64,000 nucleotides of DNA from Schlegelella_A sp965246805 (GTDB taxonomy: Bacteria > Pseudomonadota > Gammaproteobacteria > Burkholderiales > Burkholderiaceae_C). Below the pieces are notes generated by a model. The model had not been told where the DNA came from, ran no database searches, and saw nothing but the letters and a program-made list of their open reading frames with translations. This document shows positions 51,467 to 59,949 of the stretch, in pieces. Position numbers and translations under genes: made by a program. The stretch is taken from NCBI GenBank assembly GCA_965246805.1, contig CBDFFO010000003.1:186001-250000 (forward strand). Direction: 5' to 3'. How positions within the stretch are numbered: position 1 is the first letter of the stretch; every line of letters starts with the position of its first letter.

Positions 51467-52186
51467 ATGAAAACACACGCCTCGATGCAGCCCGATGTCG
51501 ATTCCAGAAGAGATCGCCCAGCGCGATCCTTTCTCGCAGGCCCCGATGCATTGCTGATCACCCTAGATCAGGCCCTGCGCGTCATGAGCGGTGCGACTCG
51601 TGCGGGCCGACCTTATCCGGGAACCGATGTCGCGGCGTCGCCACCCTCTGCGGGCCCGTCTCCGGCCGCGCTGAGCGCAGCCGACAGGCGCCAATCAGGC
51701 GCGTTGATGAGGGTCAACCACGTCGGCGAAGTCTGTGCGCAGGCGCTCTACGGGGCTCAGGCGATGGCAACGCGCAGCCCCGGGCTGCGCAGGCAGTTCG
51801 ACGCCGCGGCGCGCGAGGAGACCGACCACCTGGCGTGGACCGAGCAGCGGCTGCGCGAGCTCGGCGATCGGCCGAGCCTGCTCAACCCGCTCTGGTACGC
51901 CGGCGCCTTCGCCATCGGGTTGCTGGCCGGCCGCGCGGGCGATGCGATCAGTTTGGGCTTCGTGGTGGAAACGGAGCGTCAAGTCGAAAGCCACCTGGAT
52001 AGTCACTTGGCACGCCTTCCCGGCAACGACACGGTGTCGCGTGCCATCGTCGCGCAGATGAAGTACGACGAAGCACGCCATGGTGCTGAAGCGGCGCAAG
52101 CCGGTGCGGCCACACTGCCGGCTGCGCTTCGCTGGGCGATGCGGCTGGCCGGCCGTGTCATGACATCCACCGCGCACTACATTTGA
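51467..52186 (+). CDS. coq7: 5-demethoxyubiquinol 5-hydroxylase Coq7
   Basis: A 239-residue di-iron ferritin-like protein of the Coq7 family. Ligands are visible in NHVGEVCAQALYGAQA, EETDHLAWTEQR, ETERQVESHLDSH and DEARHGAEA. It hydroxylates demethoxyubiquinol late in ubiquinone synthesis, at the membrane surface. ATG 51467 was chosen; ATG 51485 is possible and the first 60 residues are poorly conserved. The long frame upstream runs into the porin promoter region. A 16-bp tandem duplication covers its stop codon. Confidence 0.93.
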   Translation: MKTHASMQPDVDSRRDRPARSFLAGPDALLITLDQALRVMSGATRAGRPYPGTDVAASPPSAGPSPAALSAADRRQSGALMRVNHVGEVCAQALYGAQAMATRSPGLRRQFDAAAREETDHLAWTEQRLRELGDRPSLLNPLWYAGAFAIGLLAGRAGDAISLGFVVETERQVESHLDSHLARLPGNDTVSRAIVAQMKYDEARHGAEAAQAGAATLPAALRWAMRLAGRVMTSTAHYI

Positions 52187-52213
52187 GGGCCGCGCGGTTT
52201 GAGGGCCGCGCGG
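52182..52213. repeat. 16-bp perfect tandem duplication at the coq7 stop
   Basis: TTTGAGGGCCGCGCGG occurs twice head-to-tail (52182-52197 and 52198-52213). The first copy contains the coq7 stop codon, and the second provides another TGA downstream in the intergenic gap before osmC. Confidence 0.95.
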
Positions 52214-52223
52214 CTTCGACACG

Positions 52224-52649
52224 TCACGCCGCTTCAATGACCTCGTAGCTCGTGGTGATCTTCGCCGTCTTGCCGAGCATGATGGTCGCCGAGCAGTACC
52301 TGTCATGCGAGAGCTGCACAGCACGCCCCACCGCTTCTCCCGATAGCGCCCGGCCGGTCACGATGAAATGCATGTCGATGGCGGTGAAAACCTTCGGATC
52401 CACTTCGGCACGCTTGGCCTTGACGACAACTCGGCAGCCCCTCACGTCGTGCCGGCCGCGCTTCAGGATCAGCACCACGTCATAGGCCGTGCAGCCACCG
52501 GTCCCGGCCAGCACGGTTTCCATCGGTCGCGGCGCAAGATTTCGGCCCCCGCCGTCTGGCGCGCCATCCATGGTGAGCAGGTGGCCGCTGTCCGTCTCGG
52601 CCGTGAAGGCCATGCCGCTCTGCGGCAGCCAGTCGATGGTGCAATGCAT
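52224..52649 (-). CDS. OsmC/YhfA family protein
   Basis: A 141-residue OsmC-fold protein. The two cysteines expected in this peroxidase-like superfamily are present, in LAGTGGCTAYDVVLILKRGR and LSHDRYCSATIML. PMETVLAGTGGCTAYD resembles the YhfA subgroup more than true OsmC or Ohr. Likely cytoplasmic, possibly acting on organic peroxides, though the YhfA subgroup has no settled function. It converges with coq7 and is divergent from the small-RNA/ilvA region. Confidence 0.85.
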   Translation of the reverse strand: MHCTIDWLPQSGMAFTAETDSGHLLTMDGAPDGGGRNLAPRPMETVLAGTGGCTAYDVVLILKRGRHDVRGCRVVVKAKRAEVDPKVFTAIDMHFIVTGRALSGEAVGRAVQLSHDRYCSATIMLGKTAKITTSYEVIEAA

Positions 52650-52688
52650 GACGCGAACTCAGGGAAAGAAAGCGCCGATTCTGCGTTA

Positions 52689-52717
52689 TTGCGGCGCAGC
52701 AAAAAACCCCATACACT
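52689..52717 (+). promoter_or_regulatory. Putative sigma70 promoter of the small RNA / ilvA leader
   Basis: TTGCGG (52689-52694) and TACACT (52712-52717) are separated by exactly 17 bases. The predicted start is near 52724. No coding sequence on the plus strand begins until about 52919, but a strong terminator lies at 52807-52838. Confidence 0.55.
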
Positions 52718-52723
52718 GATTCG

Positions 52724-52838
52724 CACCTCGACGCGCCGCGGGTTCGTGCGCGTCGGCGGCGTTGAAATTCTCTCCAGTTGTCTCCTCCACCTCCATGGGT
52801 GGATTCAGCCCAAGGCAGCGATGCCTTGGGCTCTTTTA
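52724..52838 (+). ncRNA. Candidate small RNA or ilvA attenuator with anti-Shine-Dalgarno stretch
   Basis: From the predicted start near 52724 a transcript of about 115 nt would end at a strong intrinsic terminator: AGCCCAAGGCA (52807-52817), loop GCGA, TGCCTTGGGCT (52822-52832), then CTTTTAC. Upstream, CGACGCGC/GCGCGTCG forms a 5' stem (about 52729-52755) and TCCACC/GGTGGA a small middle hairpin. Between them is a C/U-rich run, TCTCCTCCACCTCC (52781-52794), complementary to Shine-Dalgarno sequences. No credible ORF is enclosed. It could act in trans as an sRNA or in cis as an ilvA attenuator; the terminator ends 80 bases before the ilvA start. Confidence 0.5.
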
Positions 52839-52918
52839 CGTGGGCGTCGATGCGGTCACGACCGGAGCCCGGCCGTATGATCCGCCGCCGCGCTCCAGCG
52901 GCTGTCCACGGGACGGGG

Positions 52919-54571
52919 ATGGCAACCACTTCGGCTCCAGCAGCCAGCCGCAAACGAGCGGCGAAGAGGGCGACGAGAGCGATGCGCCCAGAGACGACGA
53001 AGCCTCTCGGCAAGGCCGCGTCGAAGGGCTCGAACCGAGCGCGATCCGCCGCGAAGGAAACGCTGGCCGGGTACCTGCAAAAGATCCTCACGGCGCGGGT
53101 CTACGACATCGCGGTCGAGACCGCGCTCGAACTGGCGCCGGCACTTTCGGCACGGCTCGACAACCGCATCTTCTTCAAGCGTGAAGACACGCAGCCGGTC
53201 TTCAGCTTCAAGCTGCGAGGCGCCTACAACAAAATGGTGCAGTTGAGTCCGGCGGAGCGGCGGCGCGGCGTGATCTGCGCATCGGCGGGCAACCATGCGC
53301 AAGGCGTCGCGATGTCGGCTCGTGCGCTCGGATGCACGGCTGCGATCGTGATGCCTGTCACCACGCCGTCGGTGAAGGTCGACGCGGTACGCGCGCTCGG
53401 CGGCGTCGTCACCTTGCATGGCGAAAGCTATTCCGACGCCCACGCTCATGCGATGGCGCTGTGCGAACGCGACCTCCTAACGTTCGTGCATCCGTTCGAC
53501 GACCCCGACGTGATCGCCGGCCAGGGCACGATCGCGATGGAGATCCTGCGCCAGCACCCGGGGCCGATCGATGCCGTCTTCGTCGCCGTCGGTGGCGGTG
53601 GCCTGATCTCCGGCATCGCGGCCTACGTGAAGTCGGTGCGGCCGGAGATCCTTGTCATCGGCGTGCAGATGAACGATTCCGACGCGATGCTCCAATCGGT
53701 GCGCGCCGGCAAGCGCGTGCAGCTCGATGAGGTCGGTCTCTTCTCGGACGGCACCGCCGTGAAGAGGGTCGGCGTGGAGACCTTCCGAATCGCGCGTGCG
53801 CATGTCGACGACTACGTAGTCGTCGACTCCGACGCGGTCTGCGCCGCAATCAAGGACGTGTTCCAGGACACGAGGAGCATCCTCGAGCCCGCAGGTGCGC
53901 TCGGGGTGGCGGCGATCAAGCAATACGTCGCAACCCATCGGGTGCAGGGCCGGACTTTCGTCGCCATTACCTGCGGCGCGAACATGAATTTCGATCGCCT
54001 CCGCTTCGTGGCCGAGCGCGCTGAGGTCGGCGAGGAACGCGAAGCGCTTTTTGCGGTGACGATTCCCGAAGAGCGCGGCAGCTTCAGGCGCTTCTGCGAA
54101 ATGCTCGGGCCGCGTGCCGTCACCGAATTCAACTACCGCATCGCCGACGCGAAGGTCGCGCACGTGTTTGTCGGTCTCGCGACCATCGATCGTGCCGAGT
54201 CGGCGGTGCTCGCCGGACACTTCCGCGCACAAGGGTTCGAGACGCTCGACCTCACCGGCGACGACCTCGCGAAGGAACACGTGCGCCACATGGTCGGCGG
54301 CCGCAGCCGGCTCGCTGCCGACGAACGCCTCTACCGGTTCGTGTTCCCGGAGCGACCGGGTGCGTTGATGCGCTTCCTGTCGAGCATGGCGCCGCACTGG
54401 AACATCAGCCTGTTCCACTATCGGAACCAGGGCGCCGATCACGGTCGGATCCTGGTCGGGCTACAAGTGCCGCGCACGGAGCACCAGCGCTTTCGAGCGT
54501 TCCTCGATGGCCTTGCCTACCCGTGCGCCGACGAGACCGACAACCCCGCCTACCGGCTTTTTCTCAAATGA
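52919..54571 (+). CDS. ilvA: Threonine ammonia-lyase (biosynthetic threonine deaminase)
   Basis: About 550 residues from the ATG at 52919. The catalytic domain has the PLP lysine in FSFKLRGAYNKM, ASAGNHAQGVA and the glycine loop VGGGGLISGIA. Two ACT-like regulatory domains occupy the C-terminal third (REALFAVTIPEERGSFRRFC and RLYRFVFPERPGALMRFLSS), where isoleucine feedback would act. It makes 2-oxobutanoate, the first step to isoleucine. The first ~45 residues are Lys/Arg/Ala-rich and not part of the fold, so a later start (ATG 52982, after GAGAGCG) is possible. It converges with gspC. Confidence 0.93.
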   Translation: MATTSAPAASRKRAAKRATRAMRPETTKPLGKAASKGSNRARSAAKETLAGYLQKILTARVYDIAVETALELAPALSARLDNRIFFKREDTQPVFSFKLRGAYNKMVQLSPAERRRGVICASAGNHAQGVAMSARALGCTAAIVMPVTTPSVKVDAVRALGGVVTLHGESYSDAHAHAMALCERDLLTFVHPFDDPDVIAGQGTIAMEILRQHPGPIDAVFVAVGGGGLISGIAAYVKSVRPEILVIGVQMNDSDAMLQSVRAGKRVQLDEVGLFSDGTAVKRVGVETFRIARAHVDDYVVVDSDAVCAAIKDVFQDTRSILEPAGALGVAAIKQYVATHRVQGRTFVAITCGANMNFDRLRFVAERAEVGEEREALFAVTIPEERGSFRRFCEMLGPRAVTEFNYRIADAKVAHVFVGLATIDRAESAVLAGHFRAQGFETLDLTGDDLAKEHVRHMVGGRSRLAADERLYRFVFPERPGALMRFLSSMAPHWNISLFHYRNQGADHGRILVGLQVPRTEHQRFRAFLDGLAYPCADETDNPAYRLFLK

Positions 54572-54605
54572 CCGTGGCCGGTTCACGCCAGTATGGCGCC
54601 GTGCC

Positions 54606-55283
54606 TCACTGCGGCGTCGCGGCGTCGCTGCGAGCCGGCGGCGGTGCGGCTGTGTCCTGCACGGGCATGGGTTGCCGCGCCATCGGCATCGGAGCGGGCG
54701 ACGGCTGTCCGGCCATCGCCGGGTTCTGCAACGTGGGTAGCACCGGCAACGTGGCGATGTTGGCTGGCACCGACCCGGGCTGCGACCGGTTGATGCCGCC
54801 GCTCGACGGCAACGCGCCGACAGGGACGGGCCGTCCGGTGGCGGGCTCGGCGAGAGGCGGCAGTTCGAGGGTGACGCTCTGCGCGCCTTGCTGCGACACG
54901 ATCGCACTGCGCATGCCCACCGATCGCAACACCAGGCCGCTGTCGAGGCTCGATCCGACGGCGAACGCCCGTGCCGGCTTGCCGTCGACCGCGATCAGCG
55001 CGAGGCCGTTTTCGCCGTCGGTCGCGACGCCTCGCGCCTTCGTGGCCATCACGCCGATCAGCCGGAACCGCGAGCCGGCCTCGGGCACGCTGACGGTCGC
55101 GGTCGCGACCACCGGCGCGCTGCCGAGCAACCGCGTCAGGTCGCCACGCGTTCCCCCGGCCTGGCCCACGGCGAGCGCTTGCGACGGAACTTCCAGGGGA
55201 TGCACGACCAGGCTCAGAACCCAGAACACCACCGTTGCGGCCACGAGGGCCCAGATCACAAAGGCAGATAGTCTGGCGAACAT
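54606..55283 (-). CDS. gspC: Type II secretion protein GspC
   Basis: A 225-residue inner-membrane protein with a single N-terminal transmembrane helix (FVIWALVAATVVFWVLSLVV) and a homology-region domain (RFRLIGVMATKARGVATDGE, GLALIAVDGKPARAFAVGSS) that contacts the secretin GspD. No PDZ domain follows; instead there is a Pro/Ala-rich tail, so this is a short GspC. It is divergent from gspG-to-gspE, unlike the usual C-D-E order. Confidence 0.85.
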   Translation of the reverse strand: MFARLSAFVIWALVAATVVFWVLSLVVHPLEVPSQALAVGQAGGTRGDLTRLLGSAPVVATATVSVPEAGSRFRLIGVMATKARGVATDGENGLALIAVDGKPARAFAVGSSLDSGLVLRSVGMRSAIVSQQGAQSVTLELPPLAEPATGRPVPVGALPSSGGINRSQPGSVPANIATLPVLPTLQNPAMAGQPSPAPMPMARQPMPVQDTAAPPPARSDAATPQ

Positions 55284-55290
55284 GCACGAT

Positions 55291-55296
55291 TATGAT
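55291..55296 (+). promoter_or_regulatory. Putative -10 box of the gspG-E operon
   Basis: TATGAT lies a few bases inside the region upstream of gspG, just beyond the divergent gspC start. The -35 is weak. A start site near 55303 would exclude the most upstream in-frame ATG (55282) as the gspG start. Confidence 0.35.
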
Positions 55297-55341
55297 TCAG
55301 CGCGCTTGGCCCCCCAAGCGCCACATGGCATGGAAGACGCG

Positions 55342-55863
55342 ATGATGTCGTCGATGAAATCACACCCCGGGCCCGCTTCGATGACCCCCCAACAGTTCGC
55401 TCTCGACACGCCCGCGACCGCGCCCCGCGGCGCGCGTTTCCCTTCAACGCTGCGGCGCGCGCTCGGCTTCACGTTGATCGAGATCATGGTGGTGCTGGTG
55501 ATCATCGGGATCCTCGCATCGCTGATCGTGCCCAACCTGATCGAACGCGCCGACGATGCGCGGGTGACGGCCGCCCGCGCCGATGTCAACAACCTGATGC
55601 AGGCGCTCAAAATCTACAAACTCGACAACCTGCGCTATCCGAGTGGCGAACAAGGCCTGCAGGCGCTGGTCGTGAAACCGACGCAAGGTTCGATTCCGCC
55701 GAACTGGAAGCCCTATCTCGACAAGCTGCCGGCAGATCCGTGGGGCCGTCCGTACCAGTACTCGAACCCAGGCCTCAAAGGCGAGATCGACGTCTACAGC
55801 TATGGCGCCGACGGCGTGGTCGGCGGCGAAGGCAAGAACGCCGATGTTGGCTCCTGGCAATAA
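55342..55863 (+). CDS. gspG: Major type II secretion pseudopilin GspG
   Basis: A prepilin with cleavage motif RRALG|FTLIEIMVVLVIIG and the calcium-binding C-terminal region of GspG (YPSGEQGLQALVVKPT, LPADPWGRPYQYSNPG, VYSYGADGVVGGEGKNADVG). It forms the periplasmic pseudopilus. The start at 55342 follows a GGAAG motif and gives a leader of about 42 residues; other in-frame ATGs (55330, 55354, 55381) give leaders of about 29-46, all longer than usual. PilD encoded at 6.5 kb is the likely peptidase. Confidence 0.93.
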   Translation: MMSSMKSHPGPASMTPQQFALDTPATAPRGARFPSTLRRALGFTLIEIMVVLVIIGILASLIVPNLIERADDARVTAARADVNNLMQALKIYKLDNLRYPSGEQGLQALVVKPTQGSIPPNWKPYLDKLPADPWGRPYQYSNPGLKGEIDVYSYGADGVVGGEGKNADVGSWQ

Positions 55864-55897
55864 GAGGCCCGCGCCGCCGTTGTCTGAGCTTCGGGCC

Positions 55898-56407
55898 ATG
55901 CGCCCGCGCGTGGAGCGAGCATCTCGCCGCCTCGGTCGCTCGAGCGGCGATCGACTTGGTTCCGGTGGCTTCACGCTGATTGAACTGATGGTGGTGCTGG
56001 TGCTGATCGCGATCGCGAGTTCGGTCGTGAGCCTCGCGTTACGCGACCCGGCCGCCACCCATCTCGAGCGCGAAGCGGCACGCCTCGCGGCGCTGCTCGA
56101 GTCGGGCCGCGCCGAAGCGCGATCGGCCGGCATCGCAGCGCGCTGGGAGCCGGTGATTCCCGCCGCACCCGACGCGAACTTCCGCTTCATCGGTCTGATG
56201 CCATCGAGCGAGCGGCCCTCGCGCTGGCTCGACCCCGGGGTGTTCGCCGAGGTGGTCGGCGCGCGAGCGGTCGTGCTCGGTCCGGAGCCGCTCATTCCGG
56301 CGCAGAGCATCGTGCTGCACTTGAACGACCAACGGCTGACACTGGCGACCGACGGTCTCGGGCCCTTCCTGGTCACGTCCGATTCGGAAATCGCGGCGAC
56401 CCGATGA
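55898..56407 (+). CDS. gspH: Type II secretion minor pseudopilin GspH
   Basis: A 169-residue minor pseudopilin from ATG 55898, with leader ending GSGG|FTLIELMVVLVLIAIASS. The body has REAARLAALLESGRAEARSA and a beta-rich C-terminal domain, as in GspH/FimT. An in-frame ATG at 55844 overlaps gspG and is less likely. The stop overlaps gspI (ATGA). Confidence 0.88.
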   Translation: MRPRVERASRRLGRSSGDRLGSGGFTLIELMVVLVLIAIASSVVSLALRDPAATHLEREAARLAALLESGRAEARSAGIAARWEPVIPAAPDANFRFIGLMPSSERPSRWLDPGVFAEVVGARAVVLGPEPLIPAQSIVLHLNDQRLTLATDGLGPFLVTSDSEIAATR

Positions 56408-56808
56408 CGCCGACCGTCTCACCGGTGCGCGACACCGTCGGTGCGAGCAGCCGACGCCAGGCGGGCGGCTTCACGCTCATCGAAGTGTTGGTCGCGCTTG
56501 CCATCGTCGCGATCACGCTCGGCGCCGGCATCCGCGCCGCCGGCTCGCTCGCCACCAACGGCCAACGCATGACAGAGGTGACATCGGCGCAGTGGTGTGC
56601 CGACAACCGGCTCACCGCAATCAAGCTCGCGCATCAGTACCCCGACGTCGGTGATGGCGACTTCAGCTGCGACGAGCTCGGCCGCACCTACGCCGGCAAG
56701 CTCGTCGTGCGGCCGACCCCGAATCCGAACTTCCGCCGCATCGATGCCGTGGTCAGCGACGAAGCGGCTCGCCCGATCGTCACGCTGTCGACGATCCAGG
56801 GGCGCTGA
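56404..56808 (+). CDS. gspI: Type II secretion minor pseudopilin GspI
   Basis: A 134-residue minor pseudopilin with cleavage site RRQAGG|FTLIEVLVALAIVA. It has the conserved WCADNRLTAIKLA stretch and a short GspI C-terminal domain. GspI, J and K cap the pseudopilus. It overlaps gspH and gspJ by four and one bases. Confidence 0.92.
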   Translation: MTPTVSPVRDTVGASSRRQAGGFTLIEVLVALAIVAITLGAGIRAAGSLATNGQRMTEVTSAQWCADNRLTAIKLAHQYPDVGDGDFSCDELGRTYAGKLVVRPTPNPNFRRIDAVVSDEAARPIVTLSTIQGR

Positions 56809-57536
56809 TGGGCATCGCATCGCGAGCGCGCGACCCACGGGGCTTCACGCTCGTCGAGGTGCTGATCGCGATGATCGTGATGGCCATCATGGCGATGATG
56901 GCGTGGCAGGGCGTCGACGGCATCGTCCGCACGCGCGACGCGAGCCAGTTGCGCCTCGACCAGACCCTGCGCCTGGGCAGCGTGATGTCGCAATGGGAAC
57001 AGGACCTCGCGTCGATCCAGGAGACGGCGTCCACGCCCGCGTTGAGTTGCGACGGCTCGACGCTGCGCCTGACGCGGCGCGCCGAAGGCGGGTTGCAGGT
57101 GGTCGCGTGGTCGTTGCGGCCCGAGTCGAGCGGATCGGCATGGCTGCGTTGGGCCGGGCCCGTCGTCACGTCGAGCGGGGCGTTGCAGGAGAGCTGGCTG
57201 CGCACGCAGCAGTTCCAGGGCGGCGAGCCCGGGCAGTTGCACGCGCTCACCGGCCTGTCGCAATGGCAGATCTATTTCTACCAGGGCAACGCGTGGGCCA
57301 ATTGCCAGTCGAGCGGCAACCTGCAAGCGGACGGCACCCCGGCACCGCTCTACTCGCCGCCCGCATCGGGCCCCACGGCCGCGAGCACGCCCGGCACGGC
57401 GCCTGCGCCGCTGCAAACCGTGCCGGGCCCGGTCGTGCGGCGCGCGCTGCCGAGCGGGGTGCGGCTCATCCTCTTCTTCGCCGACAACAGCGGCCAGAGC
57501 GGCAGCCTGGTCCGAGACGTGTTGTTGACGCCATGA
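56808..57536 (+). CDS. gspJ: Type II secretion minor pseudopilin GspJ
   Basis: A 242-residue minor pseudopilin, leader ending DPRG|FTLVEVLIAMIVMAIMAM. The conserved RTRDASQLRLDQTLRLGSVM and WEQDLASIQE segments match GspJ. A Pro/Ala-rich insertion (about 183-205) interrupts the C-terminal domain. It overlaps gspI by one base and gspK by four (ATGA). Confidence 0.92.
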   Translation: MGIASRARDPRGFTLVEVLIAMIVMAIMAMMAWQGVDGIVRTRDASQLRLDQTLRLGSVMSQWEQDLASIQETASTPALSCDGSTLRLTRRAEGGLQVVAWSLRPESSGSAWLRWAGPVVTSSGALQESWLRTQQFQGGEPGQLHALTGLSQWQIYFYQGNAWANCQSSGNLQADGTPAPLYSPPASGPTAASTPGTAPAPLQTVPGPVVRRALPSGVRLILFFADNSGQSGSLVRDVLLTP

Positions 57537-58516
57537 GGGCCCGCTCGAATCGCCCGCTACCGATGGCGCGCCGACAGCGCGGCGCGGCGCTGCTGATCGC
57601 GATGATCATCGTCGCGCTGATCGCGACGCTCGCGAGCTCGATGGTCTGGCAGCAGTGGCGCGCGGTGCAGGTCGAGACCGCCGAACGAAGTCGAACGCAA
57701 TCGGCGTGGATCCTGGCGGGTGCGCTCGACTGGGCTCGCTTGATCTTGAAAGAGGATGCGCGCAGCGGTGGCGCCGATCATCTGGGCGAGCCTTGGGCCG
57801 TGCCGCTCGCCGAAGCCCGCCTCTCGACCTTTCTCGCGGCCGACAAGGACAACACCGACGAGGGGCCCGACGCGTTCCTGTCGGGCGCGATCACCGACGC
57901 GCAGGCGCGTTTCAACCTCACCAACGTGGTGGTGGGTGGCGAGGTCGTCGGGGCAGAGCTGGCAGCGTTGAAGCGCCTGTTCGACGCGGTCGGCGTTGCG
58001 CCCGAAGTGGCCGACGTAATCGCAACCGGGTTGCGCCGCGCCACGCTCGCGAGCGCGGCTACGACCGACGCGACGGGCGCCGTGCAGGACCTGCCGTTGC
58101 TGCCACGCTCGATCTCGCAACTGGGCTGGCTCGGCGTCGATGCCCCGACCTTGCGCATGCTCGAGCCCTACGTGGTGCTGCTGCCGTTCGCGACGCCGAT
58201 CAACATCAACACTGCGCCTCGCGAGGTGCTGGTGGGCGCCGTCAACGGCCTCGATCTGGCCACCGCCGTACGCCTCGTGCAGGTGCGCCAGCGCACGCCG
58301 TTCAAGTCGCTCGCCGACATCCAGCATGAGCTCCCCGCGATCCCGGCCGCGAATCTCGGCCGGCTGTCGGTCGCTTCCAGCTTCTTCGAGGTCCGGGGGC
58401 GGCTGCGACTCGGTGCACAGGTGCTCGAGCAACGTTCGCTCGTCGAGCGGCGTGGCCTAAACGTGATCGTGCTGCAACGCGAGAAGGTCTCGAGCCGCGA
58501 CTTGGGTGGCAACTGA
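57533..58516 (+). CDS. gspK: Type II secretion minor pseudopilin GspK
   Basis: A 327-residue protein with the GspK-type leader RRQRG|AALLIAMIIVALIATLAS, lacking the Glu at +5 as is normal for GspK. The alpha-domain insert includes DAQARFNLTNVV and the ININTAPREVL motif typical of the family. GspK sits at the tip of the pseudopilus. The ATG overlaps the gspJ stop. A 167-base gap to gspL follows. Confidence 0.93.
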   Translation: MRARSNRPLPMARRQRGAALLIAMIIVALIATLASSMVWQQWRAVQVETAERSRTQSAWILAGALDWARLILKEDARSGGADHLGEPWAVPLAEARLSTFLAADKDNTDEGPDAFLSGAITDAQARFNLTNVVVGGEVVGAELAALKRLFDAVGVAPEVADVIATGLRRATLASAATTDATGAVQDLPLLPRSISQLGWLGVDAPTLRMLEPYVVLLPFATPININTAPREVLVGAVNGLDLATAVRLVQVRQRTPFKSLADIQHELPAIPAANLGRLSVASSFFEVRGRLRLGAQVLEQRSLVERRGLNVIVLQREKVSSRDLGGN

Positions 58517-58683
58517 TCGCATGAACGCGGGCCTCCAAAGCGAGAACCATTTCTGCGATTTCGCTACAACAACAAAACGTAAGTCGTTGATTGCAAAGGT
58601 TTGCCATATCGCATACCTACAATCACTCGCAACTTCGTGCCGCGCTTTCGAGCGGCGACGCCACCCGCCTCACGCCTGATTCC

Positions 58684-59949
58684 ATGTCGACGCTCATCGT
58701 CCAGATCCCATCGCGACCGCGGCTGCATGCGCATCCGGCTGGGGCGGGTGCAACCGACGAAGGGCGTAGGCCGAGCGATCTGGTCTATGTCAAGACCAGC
58801 GACGGCATCGAGGTGGATACGCACGGCATCGCGGCGCCAGCGCTGCTGCCGCGCGCGACCACCACGGTGGCCGTGCTGCACGACAACGACGTGAGCTGGC
58901 ATCGAATCACGCTGCCCAAGGCGCCGGCGAACCGCATGCGCGCGGCGCTGGTGGGCGTGCTCGAAGACGCGTTGCTCGACGACGCCGATGCGGTTCACCT
59001 CGCACTCGCGCCGAACGCGTCGGCGGGCCAGCCGACCTGGATCGCAGCCGTCAACCGCGGGTGGCTGCAGACCGAACTGGCGCTGTTGCAGCGGGCGAAC
59101 GTGTTCGTCGATCGCGTCGTGCCGATGGTCTGGCCCGACGACCCGCCCTCGGGCCACTTCGATGTGGTCGCCGACCAGGGCGCTGGCGCCCGTCACGCGT
59201 CGCTCACGTGGGCACATGCCGACGGCGTGTCGAACCTCGGCCTGGAAGGGGGTCTGGCCCGCGCGATCCTGCCCGATCCGGTGCCCGTCGCGACGCGCTG
59301 GACCGCCGCGCCCGGCGCCGCGGGGGCGGCCGAGCAGTGGTTGGGTGCCCCGGTGAACGTGATGCCGGCCGAGCAGCGCCTGCTGCAAGCCGCGCGCAGC
59401 TTGTGGAACCTGCTGCAGTTCGAGCTCGCGCGTCGCAACCGCGGTTCACGCGCGCTGCGCGATTCGTTGCGTAGCCTGCTGAGCCCGGCCTGGCGGCCGG
59501 TGCGCGTCGGCGTGGCGCTACTGCTGCTCGCGCAGATCGTCGGTCTTAACGTCTGGGCGTTGCACCAGCGCGCGGTGCTGGAGGCGAAGCGCGCCGCGGT
59601 CACCCGGCTCGTCAAGGAGACCTTCCCTCGCGTCAACGAACAAGACATCCAGCGCGATGCCGCCGCCGTGTTGCTGCGCGAGACCCAGACCTTGCGCGCG
59701 ATTGCCGGCAAGCCCGGCGAAAACGATTTCGAGCCGATGCTGCAAGCAGCCGCATCGGCGTGGCCGGCCGACCGACCCGCCGTCGAGAACGTGCGCTTCG
59801 AACCCGGCCGCCTGACCCTCGCGGCGACCGGCTGGAGCGACGCGCAGATCGAACAGTTCCGCAGCTACCTCCGACCGGCGGGGTGGCAGGTCGAAGCCAC
59901 CGAAGGCCGCATCACGTTGAGCCGCGCCAAGAGCGCGGGCGCGACATGA
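58684..59949 (+). CDS. gspL: Type II secretion protein GspL
   Basis: A 421-residue protein: a cytoplasmic actin-like domain (about 1-260; MSTLIVQIPSRPRLHAHPAG, VLHDNDVSWHRITLPKAPAN), one transmembrane helix (VGVALLLLAQIVGLNVWAL) and a periplasmic ferredoxin-like domain (VENVRFEPGRLTLAATGWSD). It anchors the GspE ATPase to the membrane. The upstream 167 bases may hold an internal promoter (TTGCAA, 17 bases, TACCTA at about 58591-58619) but the match is weak. Confidence 0.9.
   Translation: MSTLIVQIPSRPRLHAHPAGAGATDEGRRPSDLVYVKTSDGIEVDTHGIAAPALLPRATTTVAVLHDNDVSWHRITLPKAPANRMRAALVGVLEDALLDDADAVHLALAPNASAGQPTWIAAVNRGWLQTELALLQRANVFVDRVVPMVWPDDPPSGHFDVVADQGAGARHASLTWAHADGVSNLGLEGGLARAILPDPVPVATRWTAAPGAAGAAEQWLGAPVNVMPAEQRLLQAARSLWNLLQFELARRNRGSRALRDSLRSLLSPAWRPVRVGVALLLLAQIVGLNVWALHQRAVLEAKRAAVTRLVKETFPRVNEQDIQRDAAAVLLRETQTLRAIAGKPGENDFEPMLQAAASAWPADRPAVENVRFEPGRLTLAATGWSDAQIEQFRSYLRPAGWQVEATEGRITLSRAKSAGAT

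Noticed and set aside
52762..53184. Leader-peptide ORF upstream of ilvA for classical attenuation
   Set aside because: The frame from ATG 52795 runs on through the terminator and into ilvA in another frame without clustered Ile, Thr or Val codons.
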